Of a stretch of 64,000 nucleotides of DNA, positions 1-9,207 are shown piece by piece. Positions within the stretch are counted from its first letter, which is position 1; each line of letters opens with the position of its first letter. Made by a program: the position numbers and the translations under genes. Origin of the DNA: Beggiatoa alba B18LD (GTDB taxonomy: Bacteria > Pseudomonadota > Gammaproteobacteria > Beggiatoales > Beggiatoaceae); contig NZ_JH600070.1 in the NCBI RefSeq assembly GCF_000245015.1, forward strand, positions 1,506,437 through 1,570,436, read 5' to 3'. Under the pieces are notes generated by a model. It saw only the letters and a list, made by a program, of their open reading frames with translations. It was not told the DNA's origin and did no database searches.

Positions 1-234
1 GGGGCAATGTTTGTGCGTTCTTTAACGATTATGTTAGTAGAAAAAGGCACATTGGCAGAATATCGTTATTTAGAACACGGCGCATTTTACGCAATCGCCA
101 TTCTTGCCTTTATTATGTTGACGGATAGCTTGTTACATATTCCTGAAGTCATCACAGGTTTAGCGGGTGCTTGCCTAATCGGGCTTGCTATTTGGTCATC
201 TGTGGTTTGGAAGCGTAAACACGTGGCAGAGTAA
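1..234 (+). CDS. DUF475 family integral membrane protein (3' end only)
   Basis: Only the last 78 codons are in the window; the frame is open from base 1, and the ATG at 7 is internal rather than a start. The visible part has a charged segment (VEKGTLAEYRYLEHGAFYA), then two hydrophobic stretches separated by HIPEVITGL, and a basic tail. This matches the C-terminus of DUF475/TerC-like membrane proteins, whose role (possibly metal ion or tellurite-related transport) is not established. The stop TAA is 232-234, directly before the 7-bp target duplication of the repeat element that follows. Confidence 0.75.
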   Translation, partial: GAMFVRSLTIMLVEKGTLAEYRYLEHGAFYAIAILAFIMLTDSLLHIPEVITGLAGACLIGLAIWSSVVWKRKHVAE

Positions 235-245
235 GATTTAATTTA

Positions 246-461
246 ACCTGAGTTCAGCGAGATTTTAAAAAAAGACAAGCAATTGTCTGAATCAGAATTC
301 ACAGAATTTTCAGAATTAGCAGAATTTAAAACCCTTAAACTAAAAAATTAAGGTGAATCATGCTTTTTAATTCTGTGAATTCTGATTCAGACAAACAGAG
401 ACCTGCTAAGTTTTCAAAACCTAGCAGGTCTCTGTTTTATTTTATCTCGTAAAACTCAGGT
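246..461. repeat. 216-bp palindromic composite element, copy 1 (MITE-like)
   Basis: The ends are inverted repeats starting ACCTGAGTT...CGAG. Inside are two nested modules: a long imperfect hairpin with arms TGTCTGAATCAGAATTC, and a perfect palindrome with arm CCTAGCAGGTCTCTG (396-434). TAATTTA flanks both sides (239-245 and 462-468), which reads as a 7-bp target-site duplication. The same architecture recurs at 12998-13215 with almost the same length. Confidence 0.75.
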
Positions 462-468
462 TAATTTA

Positions 469-1397
469 ACGCGAGTACGGCGAGATAATAGATATAAAAC
501 AGAGGATTAATGATAAAAGCAGAATAAAAGCGGAATGGAAGAAATAAAAAGTTGTACCTAAAGGAAAAGTAAGAATAATGGAACATCACTAAACGCCCAC
601 CCCCACTTTCCAAAGGTACAACCATGGATATGATAACAATCCTGTTCTGCTCAATCGACGACTTTTGTAATCGGAAGTGATGACCTTACTGGTCGGGTCA
701 GTTATCAACGGTTTGTTGAGTTATCCCAGTCAGTGATGATACCGCTCAGTGCTTACTTGCACAGTCGGCGGGTAAACTCTCGCGGGATTGCCTTCATTGA
801 CTCAACCCCGTTAAAGGTTTGCCACAATCGGCGAATTTCACACCATAAAACCTTTGCAAACCTCGCACAACGGGGGAAGAACTCTATTGGGTGGTATTTT
901 GGCTTTAAATTGCATTTAGTCATTGATGATACAGGGGAATTAATCTCCTTTTTTCTCACCGCTGCGAATTTTGATGACCGCAAGGGCTTAAGGGCGATGA
1001 CGCAATTTATTCAAGGCAAGTTATACGGTGACAAGGGCTGTATTTCTAAGGCATTAAAGGCTACTTTGAAAACGCAAGGCATTGAATTAATCACGGGTGT
1101 CCGTAAAAACATGAAAAAAGAGCCGCTCAGTGAATTTGATACGATAATGCTAAAAAAACGCTCCTTGATAGAAACCGTCATCGGTCAACTTAAATCATTC
1201 ACTCAGATTGAACATACGCGCCATCACAGTGTCTTGGGATTTATGGTCAATGTCATTGCGGGGCTTATTGCCTATACTTGGAAGCTCCTTAAGCCTTCTT
1301 TGATGTCTCGTATCAATCCCAAACTTGATGATGGCTTTAATTTGTTAAATCCTTCTCAACCTATTTTTATTTAAGTCATTTTTCGCCGTACTCGCGT
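469..1397 (+). mobile_element. IS982-family insertion sequence, copy 1 (929 bp, internally deleted)
   Basis: Terminal inverted repeats ACGCGAGTACGGCGA are present at both ends. TAATTTA occurs at 462-468 and again at 1398-1404, a 7-bp target duplication. It is the same element as the copy at 26402-27412 but lacks 82 bp of the 5' coding part, so it cannot make a complete transposase. The left target copy is shared with the palindromic element at 246-461. Confidence 0.85.
624..1374 (+). pseudogene. IS982-family transposase, broken
   Basis: The original start would be the ATG at 624 (MDMIT...). An 82-bp deletion after about base 668, plus an older lesion shared with the other copy, destroys the N-terminal third. 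The remaining open frame from 733 encodes 213 residues with the IS982 DDE-domain signature FIDSTPLKVCHNRR, then FGFKLHLVI, DKGC and the C-terminal KKRSLIETVIGQLK. In copy 2 the fourth residue of DKGY is Tyr; here it is Cys. Not functional on its own. Confidence 0.85.
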
Positions 1398-1407
1398 TAA
1401 TTTACTT

Positions 1408-4400
1408 TCATTCACTGCTTGGATTTAAAGGTTGATTGTAAAAGCGATAACATCCACGTCCTGCTTTTTTTGCGTCATACATCGCTAGGTCGGCAAATTT
1501 CACCAATTGTTCTAAATCCTGCCCATCATCAGGATAGGTGCTGATGCCAATACTTGCAGATATATGTACGGTTTCTGCATTCAGTGTAAACGGTTCTTGT
1601 AGTGTATTAATAATCCGTGTTGCCATTAATCCTGCATCTTTAGGGTGTTGTAATTCGGTTAATATCACCGTGAATTCATCCCCGCCTAAACGAGCGACTG
1701 TATCTGTTTCGCGGACGCTGGCTTTTAACCGCTCGGCAATTTGTTGTAGTAATAAATCACCAACGGCGTGACCTAAGTTGTCATTAACGGGTTTAAATCC
1801 ATCAATATCAATAAATAATAGGGTAAATAAACGTTGATGACGATTAGCCCATGCTCGCGCTTGTATTAAATTATCGTGAAATAATAAACGATTGGGTAAT
1901 CCTGTTAAGGAATCGTAATTCGCTAAATAGCGGGTGTGTTCAATATCTTCTTGTAGGCGAGATATATCGCTAAGAATCGCCATGTATTGCAAGGGTTTTT
2001 TCTGTTCGTCGGTAATCAGTGAAATACTGAGCCATGCAACGTAAAGTTCTCCATTTTTTTTACGATTCCAAATTTCTCCTTGCCAATGTCCTGTTTGTTC
2101 AATGCTTTGCCAAATCTTTTGATAAAAGGCTTTATCATGTCGTCCTGAGGCAAGAAAGTGGGTATGTTTGCCTAAGACTTCTGCAACGGGGTAGCCTGTG
2201 ATGCGGCTAAAAGCAGGGTTAGCGCGGAGTAGTTGGTGATTTAAATCGGTAATAAAAATACCATCGGCGGTGGTTTCAAACACGGTTGCAGTCAGTTGTA
2301 AATCTTGTTCTGCTTGTTTTTGTGCACTGATGTCTTCAATCATCCAAATATCGCCTTTTTCGAGCGAATTGGCATCAACGGTTGTGCCTACTAAACGCGC
2401 CCAAAAAGGTTTTTGTTTCTTTGTGTGCATCAGATATTCTGTGGTGAAATTTTCTCCACGCGCAAAGTGGGCACTGGCTTGTTGGCTGATATAGGAGTAA
2501 TTATCAGGACGAGCGCATAGTTGTTCGAAAGTCATTTGATACAGTTCATCAGTGCTATATCCCAATAAACTGGCTAATTTGCGATTGACGCGGATAAATT
2601 GACCTTGTTTAACGTAAGCAATCCCAATAATGCTGTTTTCTAAAATAATTTCTAATTCACTGACGGTATCACGCAATTCAGATTCAAGGCGATATCGTTC
2701 TGTAATATCGATAGAAACGCTAACTAATCCTGTGATTTGTTTTGTGTCGTCGATGAGGGGGATGTATTTATTTTCTAGGACGATGTCGGATAATTTGGTT
2801 AGATTACTGAGGGTGTTACCTGTGTTTAATGCTAGTTGAATACAGTTTAATTCTTGTGGGAATCGATATAAGACGTTGTAAATCGATTGCCCTACCAATG
2901 CATCACTTTTATGCCCTAAGAGTGACAGGGATTTCCCTTGTGAAAATTGAATTGTGCCTGATTTATCGATGACGGTTAGGATTATCGGTGCAACATTAAT
3001 CACAGCTCGCAAGCGTTCTTCACTTTGGCGTAATGCTTGTTCTGCTTGTTTTCGGGCGGTAATATCGCGAGTAATGGCATAGACGCTTTGTTGTTCGACA
3101 CGCGGGTAGGCTGTCCAAGAAACCCATCGGTAATGTCCATCTTTACATAGCCAGCGATTTTCAAAATCAAAAATAATGTTGCCTTCCATCATTTTACGCA
3201 TCACTTGGCGGGTTATATGATGGTCGTCAGGATGTACAAAATGCAAAATGGGTTGGGCTAATAGTTCTGTTTTTGTCCAACCTAATACCCGTTCCCATGC
3301 GGGATTTAGTTCGATAAATCGTCCCTGAAAATTGCTAATGGATTGCATATCAACTGAGAAATTAAATAAACGGCTACGTTCTTCTTCAACTTGTTTGCGT
3401 TCAGTAATATCAATTAATGTGGTTAAAACCAGCAGTTGTCCATTGGTTTGTGGCAGGCATGAGCTGGTAAACAGGATATCTAATTTTTTACCTTGACGAT
3501 TTTGAATGTGCCATTCGCCTTCGGTCTCTCGTTGTTGGCTTAATAATGCTTGGTAACGTTTACGCCATGTGGCGTGTTTTGTATCGGGAATAATATCTGT
3601 AACACAATGCCCTAATAGTTCATCTGCTTGGTAGCCATATAATTGACAGTATGCAGGGTTAACCCGCACAAAACATCCTTGTTCATCGGTCACACAAATG
3701 CTGATTTTACTGACATCAAAAATGGTGGTTAATAAAGCTTGGCTTTCTTGTAAGGCGTATTCAATGCGTTTATGTTCTGAAATATCGACATAAATGCCGA
3801 CAATTCGATAAGGCACTTCTTGCGCATCCCACAGTGCAGCCGCACGAATTAATATCCAGCGATAACTTTGGTCTTTATGTTTTAAACGATATATTCCTTC
3901 ATAATCGGTAATCCTTTTATCTAAATAGGCTTCTAGGGTATTCCACATTCGTGCAAAATCGTCGGGATGTACAAAACGACTGATTTCGTCTAATTCGTCT
4001 GGAATTTCATTATCTTCATAGCCTAACATTTGTTTCCAGCGAATAGAGATATGCACTCGATTGGTGAGTAAATTCCAGTCCCACATGCCATGATTCGCGC
4101 CTTGCATGGCAAGTTGAAAACGTTCTTCACTGTCTCTTAATTGTTGTTCTACCTGCTTTTGCGCGGTAATATCTGTTGCAACGGCATAATAATAGGGATG
4201 TTCTGCAATCGTATTGAGCGACCATTGCAACCAGCAATAATGCTCCTTATCGATGCGCCAGCGAGCGATAAAATTCAGACAAGTTTGTTGTTGTTGAGAG
4301 GCTAGGTCTAAGAGTTGTTGAATATTGGCTTGTTCATCAGGATGCAACCATGTTAATAAGGAAGTATTAACAATCGCTTGTTTTCCTAAATGTGTTTCCC

Positions 4401-4503
4401 ACGCAGGATTAGCTTGGATAATCGTACCCGTTGTATCGATGATACAAAGTAATGCAGCAACGTGATTAAAAAAATCATGAGCAGTAGGGGCATGGGTTGC
4501 CAT
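1408..4503 (-). CDS. Multi-PAS diguanylate cyclase
   Basis: A 1031-residue soluble signalling protein with no signal peptide or membrane segment. Seven consecutive PAS/PAC repeats can be read (about residues 1-115, 130-250, 255-370, 378-500, 505-620, 630-740, 745-860), each ending in a DITxxK-type PAC motif, followed by one GGDEF domain (about 870-1025). The active loop ARLGGDEF lies near residue 940. RETD sits exactly five residues before GGDEF and fits the RxxD inhibitory c-di-GMP site, so the enzyme should be product-inhibited. There is no EAL domain. It presumably makes c-di-GMP from two GTP in response to redox, gas or ligand cues sensed by the PAS domains. Its stop codon lies 4 bp from the IS982 target duplication. 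No clear Shine-Dalgarno precedes the ATG. Confidence 0.92.
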   Translation of the reverse strand: MATHAPTAHDFFNHVAALLCIIDTTGTIIQANPAWETHLGKQAIVNTSLLTWLHPDEQANIQQLLDLASQQQQTCLNFIARWRIDKEHYCWLQWSLNTIAEHPYYYAVATDITAQKQVEQQLRDSEERFQLAMQGANHGMWDWNLLTNRVHISIRWKQMLGYEDNEIPDELDEISRFVHPDDFARMWNTLEAYLDKRITDYEGIYRLKHKDQSYRWILIRAAALWDAQEVPYRIVGIYVDISEHKRIEYALQESQALLTTIFDVSKISICVTDEQGCFVRVNPAYCQLYGYQADELLGHCVTDIIPDTKHATWRKRYQALLSQQRETEGEWHIQNRQGKKLDILFTSSCLPQTNGQLLVLTTLIDITERKQVEEERSRLFNFSVDMQSISNFQGRFIELNPAWERVLGWTKTELLAQPILHFVHPDDHHITRQVMRKMMEGNIIFDFENRWLCKDGHYRWVSWTAYPRVEQQSVYAITRDITARKQAEQALRQSEERLRAVINVAPIILTVIDKSGTIQFSQGKSLSLLGHKSDALVGQSIYNVLYRFPQELNCIQLALNTGNTLSNLTKLSDIVLENKYIPLIDDTKQITGLVSVSIDITERYRLESELRDTVSELEIILENSIIGIAYVKQGQFIRVNRKLASLLGYSTDELYQMTFEQLCARPDNYSYISQQASAHFARGENFTTEYLMHTKKQKPFWARLVGTTVDANSLEKGDIWMIEDISAQKQAEQDLQLTATVFETTADGIFITDLNHQLLRANPAFSRITGYPVAEVLGKHTHFLASGRHDKAFYQKIWQSIEQTGHWQGEIWNRKKNGELYVAWLSISLITDEQKKPLQYMAILSDISRLQEDIEHTRYLANYDSLTGLPNRLLFHDNLIQARAWANRHQRLFTLLFIDIDGFKPVNDNLGHAVGDLLLQQIAERLKASVRETDTVARLGGDEFTVILTELQHPKDAGLMATRIINTLQEPFTLNAETVHISASIGISTYPDDGQDLEQLVKFADLAMYDAKKAGRGCYRFYNQPLNPSSE

Positions 4504-4995
4504 AAAAGTTTTTACAACTCGCGTATTAAAAAAGTATGCTGATAATCAGGCTTAATTGCTTGAGTAAACAGTTATTATCTATTCATCCACCGCAATGTAT
4601 TACCTTATCATAATCAACGATGAAAGCGGGATAATCTAAAAATCTAACTTGAATCATTCAAGGTTTATTAAATAGTGTTTGTATAACAGTATGTTAGTTA
4701 TCATTAAAAGTGATAGACATACGTATGTTATTTATAAAAACTTGTCAAACTTAGGTAACTTACGTTATCAAATCCTGCTTCATTTTCCTGTCATAAGATA
4801 TATTAAACCATAATTTAATCTGTTCTTTTTTTATTTGACTATAGGCATAAATGGCTTACTTTCATCAGCTCAAGCCTTGTGTTATGTTCCTTTACCCGTA
4901 TAAGGGCAGGCAGTAGGACAAGAATCCATTTAAAATAATGAATATGTCCGTTGTGAAGCATTAAGATAAATAATCGTTCAGGGTCGTTGCGTGGT
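4504..4995. other. Divergent intergenic region, AT-rich
   Basis: About 490 bp between the divergently transcribed diguanylate cyclase and Smr genes. It should hold both promoters. A short palindrome ACATACGTATGT lies near 4719-4730. No RNA gene or conserved structure was recognised. An open frame on the minus strand (4839-5162) overlaps the Smr gene antisense and is not credible. Confidence 0.5.
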
Positions 4996-5550
4996 ATGGC
5001 TAGTGTTGATAAAGAGGATGAAGCAGACGAACAAGTGCTGTTTCGTGCAATGATGGAGAAATCAGGGGTTGTTCCAAATCCGCCCGCTAATCGGGTGTTA
5101 GACATGCCACCGCGTCCCCGCCCTATTCCACGCCAACGGTTTTTAGAAACGGAACAGGTCAAAGTAGATATGTTGTCCGATGCTTACGACCCTGCTGAGT
5201 TGGAAACGGGCGAAGAATTATTATTTCTGCGTGCAGGTATTCAGCAAAGTTTATTCCGTCGTTTACGACGTGGGCAGTTAAGTGTTGAAACTGAGCTAGA
5301 TTTACATGGTATGACCGTGCCCATTGCGCGGGAAGCCATTGCTGAATTTTTACGTTATTGTCAAAGTCGTAACATTCGCTGTGTGCGAATTATTCACGGC
5401 AAGGGCTATGGTTCATGGCAAAAACAGCCTATTTTAAAAGTAAAAGTGAACCATTGGTTACGTCAACGTGATGAGGTGCTGGCTTTTTGTTCGGCACGCC
5501 CTGTTGACGGGGGGACAGGAGCTGTCTATGTGCTGTTAAAGCATGGATAA
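4996..5550 (+). CDS. Smr domain protein (SmrA/YdaL-like)
   Basis: 184 residues from ATG 4996 (MASVDKEDE...); a TTG three codons upstream (4987) is the alternative start. The acidic N-terminus (DKEDEADEQVLFRAMM) resembles other proteobacterial Smr proteins. The Smr domain occupies roughly residues 95-184 and shows the family motifs TELDLHGMTVPIAREAI and RIIHGKGYGS, ending near GTGAVYVLLK. Smr domains are linked to DNA nicking activity and, in other lineages, to RNA cleavage; the substrate cannot be inferred here. It is a single-gene unit ending in a shared bidirectional terminator. Confidence 0.85.
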   Translation: MASVDKEDEADEQVLFRAMMEKSGVVPNPPANRVLDMPPRPRPIPRQRFLETEQVKVDMLSDAYDPAELETGEELLFLRAGIQQSLFRRLRRGQLSVETELDLHGMTVPIAREAIAEFLRYCQSRNIRCVRIIHGKGYGSWQKQPILKVKVNHWLRQRDEVLAFCSARPVDGGTGAVYVLLKHG

Positions 5551-5587
5551 GAACAGAGTAGCGTTTCTACCCTGTTCTTTAAAAAAA
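5549..5587. terminator. Bidirectional intrinsic terminator
   Basis: Stem AAGAACAG...CTGTTCTT with an inner GTAG/CTAC pairing, followed on the plus strand by an A-run that serves as the U-tract for the convergent minus-strand gene, and by TTT for the plus strand. It lies between the converging Smr and hydrolase genes. Confidence 0.75.
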
Positions 5588-6376
5588 CTATTTGGCAAGT
5601 TTCTGTTTATCTAGCCAATTGAGTATGTAATCTGCAACGGATTGCCAGTTTAACTCTAACATCATCCCATGCGCTGTTTTTGGGAAAATCTTCATATCTG
5701 CGCGGTGTGTGCTCGCTGTCCAATACACAATAGCAGGCGGAAAAAATACATCATTTTCAGCCCCTAAGACTAACATAGGGATATTGGTTGGGCGGTGGGG
5801 GGGCATTTCTAAATTTAGCAAATCTAAAACTGCTTGATGGGATTCATTCTGCATATAGGTGAAATACTCTTCAACCTTTTCATCAGGCATGTTAGGAGAA
5901 AAAAGCGCGCGTTTCATCGCAACGGGGTTAATAAAATGTGTCCCAAAACTTTGCAACACGCCAAATTGCTGAAAGAGTAGCGGGTCTGTTAAAGACATGT
6001 AAAACGCAGAGCTATTAATCCCATTCGGCGAAACCGAATTCATTAAAATAACTGCCTGACAGGGATATTGTTCCATGTAGCGTTGTGCCACCATTCCCCC
6101 CATAGAATGCCCAACAATAATCGGGGCTTCCTCTAAATTCAGGGTAATGCTTGCAATATCTTCTACATAATCCTGAATGCTTGCACTACGCAAATTTCCC
6201 CCACTTTTACCATGTCCGCGTAAACTCACGGCATAGGCGGGATAGCCCTGTTTTGCAAAGTAAGGGAGAAAATGTACATCCCAGCAAATTGCGCCAATGA
6301 AAGCCCCATGAATAAAAACAATCGGCGGTTTTTGGGTAGGCGTTTTAGGTAAACGTTTTATAACTTCTAGTTCCAT
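5588..6376 (-). CDS. Alpha/beta hydrolase
   Basis: 262 residues from the ATG at 6376 (MELEVIKRLP); an ATG at 6409 would add 11 residues. Neither has a clear Shine-Dalgarno. Fold landmarks are PPIVFIHGAF (oxyanion-hole region), GHSMGGMVAQRY with the nucleophile Ser, LVLGAENDVFFPP with the probable acidic residue, and KTAHGMMLE with the catalytic His near the C-terminus. The family covers esterases, lipases and C-C hydrolases, and the substrate is not predictable. No signal peptide, so probably cytoplasmic. Confidence 0.85.
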   Translation of the reverse strand: MELEVIKRLPKTPTQKPPIVFIHGAFIGAICWDVHFLPYFAKQGYPAYAVSLRGHGKSGGNLRSASIQDYVEDIASITLNLEEAPIIVGHSMGGMVAQRYMEQYPCQAVILMNSVSPNGINSSAFYMSLTDPLLFQQFGVLQSFGTHFINPVAMKRALFSPNMPDEKVEEYFTYMQNESHQAVLDLLNLEMPPHRPTNIPMLVLGAENDVFFPPAIVYWTASTHRADMKIFPKTAHGMMLELNWQSVADYILNWLDKQKLAK

Positions 6377-6448
6377 AAGTATTATTGTTAGCTGAGACAG
6401 CACGTGCATTGAGTGGATGAGATGAATATTGACTTCGTTTTTACAACG

Positions 6449-7213
6449 TTACTGCACTGTAAATTGGTAATTAACGACTTTTTCTAAGTCCCCTGTTGCA
6501 TTAAAACTACGCTCACAAAAATCGACAATTCCTACGGTATTAATACGCAATACAGTAGAACTGCGTGTTCCATATTCAGGACTGACAATAAAACGTGGAG
6601 AAAGCAGGCGTTCCCATGCCAAACTCACGCCAGTTTTAGGTAATTGTGCATCGGCAACGGGTGTTCTATCTGCCAGCACGTCAAATAAAGCAGTTAAGGG
6701 GAAATCTTGATTTAAAAGCGTTTGCAGCGCGTTTTTTCCCGCTTGTACTTTGACCCATGGCGTATTTAAAAGATGATTACTCAGCGCATGCACACCTGCA
6801 GGCACAAGTTGATAACCTGCACTGCGATTGCTAAGGTAATATAATTGTTGCAGATTGCCTAATAATAAGTTAAATCCTTTATATAAATCAGCTTGTTGTA
6901 AGCAATTCGTTATATAGGCAGTTAATGTTTGTGATGTGCGTAAAAAATCGCTGACGAGCAAGCCACGAGAATAGGAAGGTAGGGAAGGCGTTTGTTGTGC
7001 TTCACGATAATTTGTGAGTGCGGCAAATTGTCCTTGTTGCGTGATACCCATCCATGTGCCTCCATTTTGTAAATCGCGTCCTGCCAACAAATTTGGCGCA
7101 TCTGACCAGAAGTGAGCGGCTAAGGTGGGGCGAGCGTGAAACTCATCTCGATTGGCAGCGATAATGAGCGGATAGCGTGGATGTGTTTGATAAGCGAGTA
7201 GGATTAGACACAT
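6449..7213 (-). CDS. NRDE family protein (TANGO2-like)
   Basis: 254 residues beginning MCLILLAY, followed by IIAANRDEFHARPT, the NRDE motif that names the family. Cys2 is characteristic; the fold resembles Ntn hydrolases and Cys2 may be the nucleophile after Met removal, so the start is well fixed. The biochemical function is unsettled; the eukaryotic homologue TANGO2 has been linked to haem and lipid handling. The ATG lies immediately after the T-tract of an intrinsic terminator (7217-7250), with no room for a Shine-Dalgarno outside the hairpin. Confidence 0.88.
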   Translation of the reverse strand: MCLILLAYQTHPRYPLIIAANRDEFHARPTLAAHFWSDAPNLLAGRDLQNGGTWMGITQQGQFAALTNYREAQQTPSLPSYSRGLLVSDFLRTSQTLTAYITNCLQQADLYKGFNLLLGNLQQLYYLSNRSAGYQLVPAGVHALSNHLLNTPWVKVQAGKNALQTLLNQDFPLTALFDVLADRTPVADAQLPKTGVSLAWERLLSPRFIVSPEYGTRSSTVLRINTVGIVDFCERSFNATGDLEKVVNYQFTVQ

Positions 7214-7216
7214 AAA

Positions 7217-7250
7217 AAAATGGCGTAATTGGGGAATTACGCCATTTTAT
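7217..7250 (-). terminator. Hairpin abutting the NRDE start codon
   Basis: On the minus strand a perfect stem with arm AAAATGGCGTAATT and a four-base loop is followed by seven T residues and then directly by the ATG of the NRDE gene. It should terminate dsbC transcripts. Any transcript that reads through presents its start codon at the foot of the hairpin. Confidence 0.8.
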
Positions 7251-7263
7251 CGCGAGTGGGGGA

Positions 7264-8133
7264 TTATTTCTCGCTTAAGTGAGGGACTGATTTTTGAGTT
7301 AAATAGGCTAGCAAGCGGTCAGCAGGCACATAACCAGGTAATAACTCCCCATCGGATAACACTAATGCAGGTGTTCCTGTCACGCCTAAAGTTTGTCCTA
7401 ATTCGAATTCTTTAGACACAGGATTATTACATTGTGCAGGCTTCACCGTTCCTTCTGATTTTGCGACGGTTAATGCGTTATTACGGTCACTTGCACACCA
7501 TATGCTGACCATTTTTTGATAAGTTTCTGAACCGACACCCGCACGAGGAAATGCTAAATAGCGAACTTCAATGCCTAATTCATTCAGTTTCGGGACTTCT
7601 GTATGCAGTTTTCTACAGTAACCACAATCAATATCAGTAAAGACATTAATCACAAATTTTGCTTTTTCTTTAGGGGAAAAAATGATCATGTCTTTTTGAT
7701 CTAAGGCATTGATTGCCGTGACACGTAAACCATTACGTTTTTGTTCCGTGACATTAACCCCTGTTTTAGTATCACGTAAATCACCAACCAGCATATAACT
7801 GCCATCTTCATTCATATAAACCACTTCCATGCCGACCATGACTTCATACAAGCCTTTAATGGGGGAGGGTTTGATTTTAATTTGATCTAATTTATCTGCA
7901 CCCGCTAAGCGTTTTAAAACATCACGGAGTGAATTAGGAATATCAGGATTATTATCAATTTCGACGTTTTTTGTCGTCGTCGGGGCGGCAGGCGTTGCGG
8001 GGGTAACAACAGGGTCTTGCATGGGTTGTACGGTCACTGCATTGCTAGTGGTATTAGGGGTTGCTAATTCATTGTTTGCAAAACTATTGTAAGCAGACAA
8101 TGCAAGCAATGCTGCCATAAAACGCATAAACAT
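7264..8133 (-). CDS. dsbC: Thiol:disulfide interchange protein DsbC
   Basis: 289 residues from ATG 8133, chosen because GAGGT (8142-8146) sits 8 nt upstream; an ATG at 8160 would overlap yajQ. Signal peptide MFMRFMAALLALSAYNSFA, then a Pro/Thr/Ala-rich linker (residues about 25-60) that is longer than usual for DsbC. A cystatin-like dimerisation domain follows, then the thioredoxin-fold domain with the redox motif CGYC (in FTDIDCGYCRKLH) and the cis-Pro motif TGTPALV. DsbC isomerises wrong disulfides in the periplasm and is kept reduced by DsbD. A second Cys pair (WCASD/AQCNN) is typical. It lies just downstream of yajQ on the same strand. Confidence 0.92.
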   Translation of the reverse strand: MFMRFMAALLALSAYNSFANNELATPNTTSNAVTVQPMQDPVVTPATPAAPTTTKNVEIDNNPDIPNSLRDVLKRLAGADKLDQIKIKPSPIKGLYEVMVGMEVVYMNEDGSYMLVGDLRDTKTGVNVTEQKRNGLRVTAINALDQKDMIIFSPKEKAKFVINVFTDIDCGYCRKLHTEVPKLNELGIEVRYLAFPRAGVGSETYQKMVSIWCASDRNNALTVAKSEGTVKPAQCNNPVSKEFELGQTLGVTGTPALVLSDGELLPGYVPADRLLAYLTQKSVPHLSEK

Positions 8134-8152
8134 AACAAGATACCTCAATAGA

Positions 8153-8641
8153 TTAATCACGAAAATTAGTAAACTGCAAGGGTTGTTCTAATTGCTGGCT
8201 TTGCGTTTTTAACAAGGTAATCGCCTCTTGCAAATCGTCGCGTTTTTTACCTGTGACACGCACTTCATCGCCTTGGATAGCGGCTTGTACTTTCAATTTA
8301 CTATCTTTTATTAATTTAACGATTTTTTTCGCCAGCTCACTAGGAATACCTTGCTTAATTAGCCATGTTTGACGGGCGCGACGGTTTTGTGTTTCTGCCT
8401 CTTTGGGGTCTAATGCAGAGAGATCAATCCCTCGTTTCGTAAGTTTAATGCGTAAAATATCACCCATTTGTTGCAGTTGAAACTCTGTTTCTGCATGAAG
8501 AATTAAGGATTCTTCGGTAAGTTCAACCTTAGCATCAGCCCCTTTAAAGTCGAAGCGTGCAGTAATTTCGCGATTTGTTTGGTCAACTGCATTGGTTAAC
8601 TCATGATTATCGACGGTAGAAACAATATCAAAGGAGGGCAT
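8153..8641 (-). CDS. yajQ: YajQ family nucleotide-binding protein
   Basis: 162 residues, the normal family length, beginning MPSFDIVSTVDNHELTNAVDQ, with ITARFDFKGADAKVEL and the C-terminal VRVTGKKRDDLQEAI. YajQ/UPF0234 proteins have two ferredoxin-like folds and bind RNA or tRNA. Some members (such as XC_3703 in Xanthomonas) are c-di-GMP effectors, which would fit the c-di-GMP enzymes in this window; that link is inference. The stop is 20 bp from the chosen dsbC start, so the two may be co-transcribed. Confidence 0.92.
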   Translation of the reverse strand: MPSFDIVSTVDNHELTNAVDQTNREITARFDFKGADAKVELTEESLILHAETEFQLQQMGDILRIKLTKRGIDLSALDPKEAETQNRRARQTWLIKQGIPSELAKKIVKLIKDSKLKVQAAIQGDEVRVTGKKRDDLQEAITLLKTQSQQLEQPLQFTNFRD

Positions 8642-8829
8642 ATTGCTGACCTATTCGGTTATATAAGCAGTTAGATAATAAATATAGAGGGATTGCTAGG
8701 CTAGTGAATTGATATGACTGAGAGGCTAGCAGATTCAATGCGGGTGTTATGTGATTGATGTATGAGGAACACATGAGTTAAGACTGCCAACTAGATGACA
8801 GTCTTAATAAAAAATGGTGTAACGCTAGA

Positions 8830-9207
8830 TTACGCTTGGGTAGTATTCGTATCGCGTTTTGCCACAATTTTTTCTTTAATACGCGCTGCTTTACCGCGTA
8901 AATCACGCATGTAGTAAAGTTTCGCACGGCGGACATCGCCTTTACGTTTTACTTCAATGCTGGCAACTAAGGGGCTGTGGGTTTGGAAAACCCGTTCAAC
9001 GCCTTCACCGTGGGAAATTTTACGCACAGTAAACGCAGAATTCATACCACGGTTACGCTTTGCAATTACAACACCTTCAAAGGCTTGTAAACGCTCGCGG
9101 TCGCCTTCTTTCACTTTCACTTGAACAATAACTGTATCACCTGCGTTAAAAGAAGGAACTTCTTGTTTTAACTGTTCTTGTTCTAACATTGCAATGATTG
9201 GATTCAT
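8830..9207 (-). CDS. rplS: 50S ribosomal protein L19
   Basis: 125 residues, with the L19 core [37 protein letters not shown] (split here by eye) and the C-terminal [21 protein letters not shown]. It sits at the 30S-50S interface. Last gene of the rpsP-rimM-trmD-rplS operon; its ATG overlaps the trmD stop by 4 bp. Confidence 0.97.
   Translation of the reverse strand: MNPIIAMLEQEQLKQEVPSFNAGDTVIVQVKVKEGDRERLQAFEGVVIAKRNRGMNSAFTVRKISHGEGVERVFQTHSPLVASIEVKRKGDVRRAKLYYMRDLRGKAARIKEKIVAKRDTNTTQA

Noticed and set aside
4839-5162. 107-residue reading frame on the minus strand
   Set aside because: It overlaps the well-supported Smr gene antisense; its composition and lack of a ribosome site fit a shadow frame.
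8755-8815. Intrinsic terminator after rplS
   Set aside because: AAGACTG/CAGTCTT can pair, but on the minus strand there is no T-run after the hairpin, and the loop is long.
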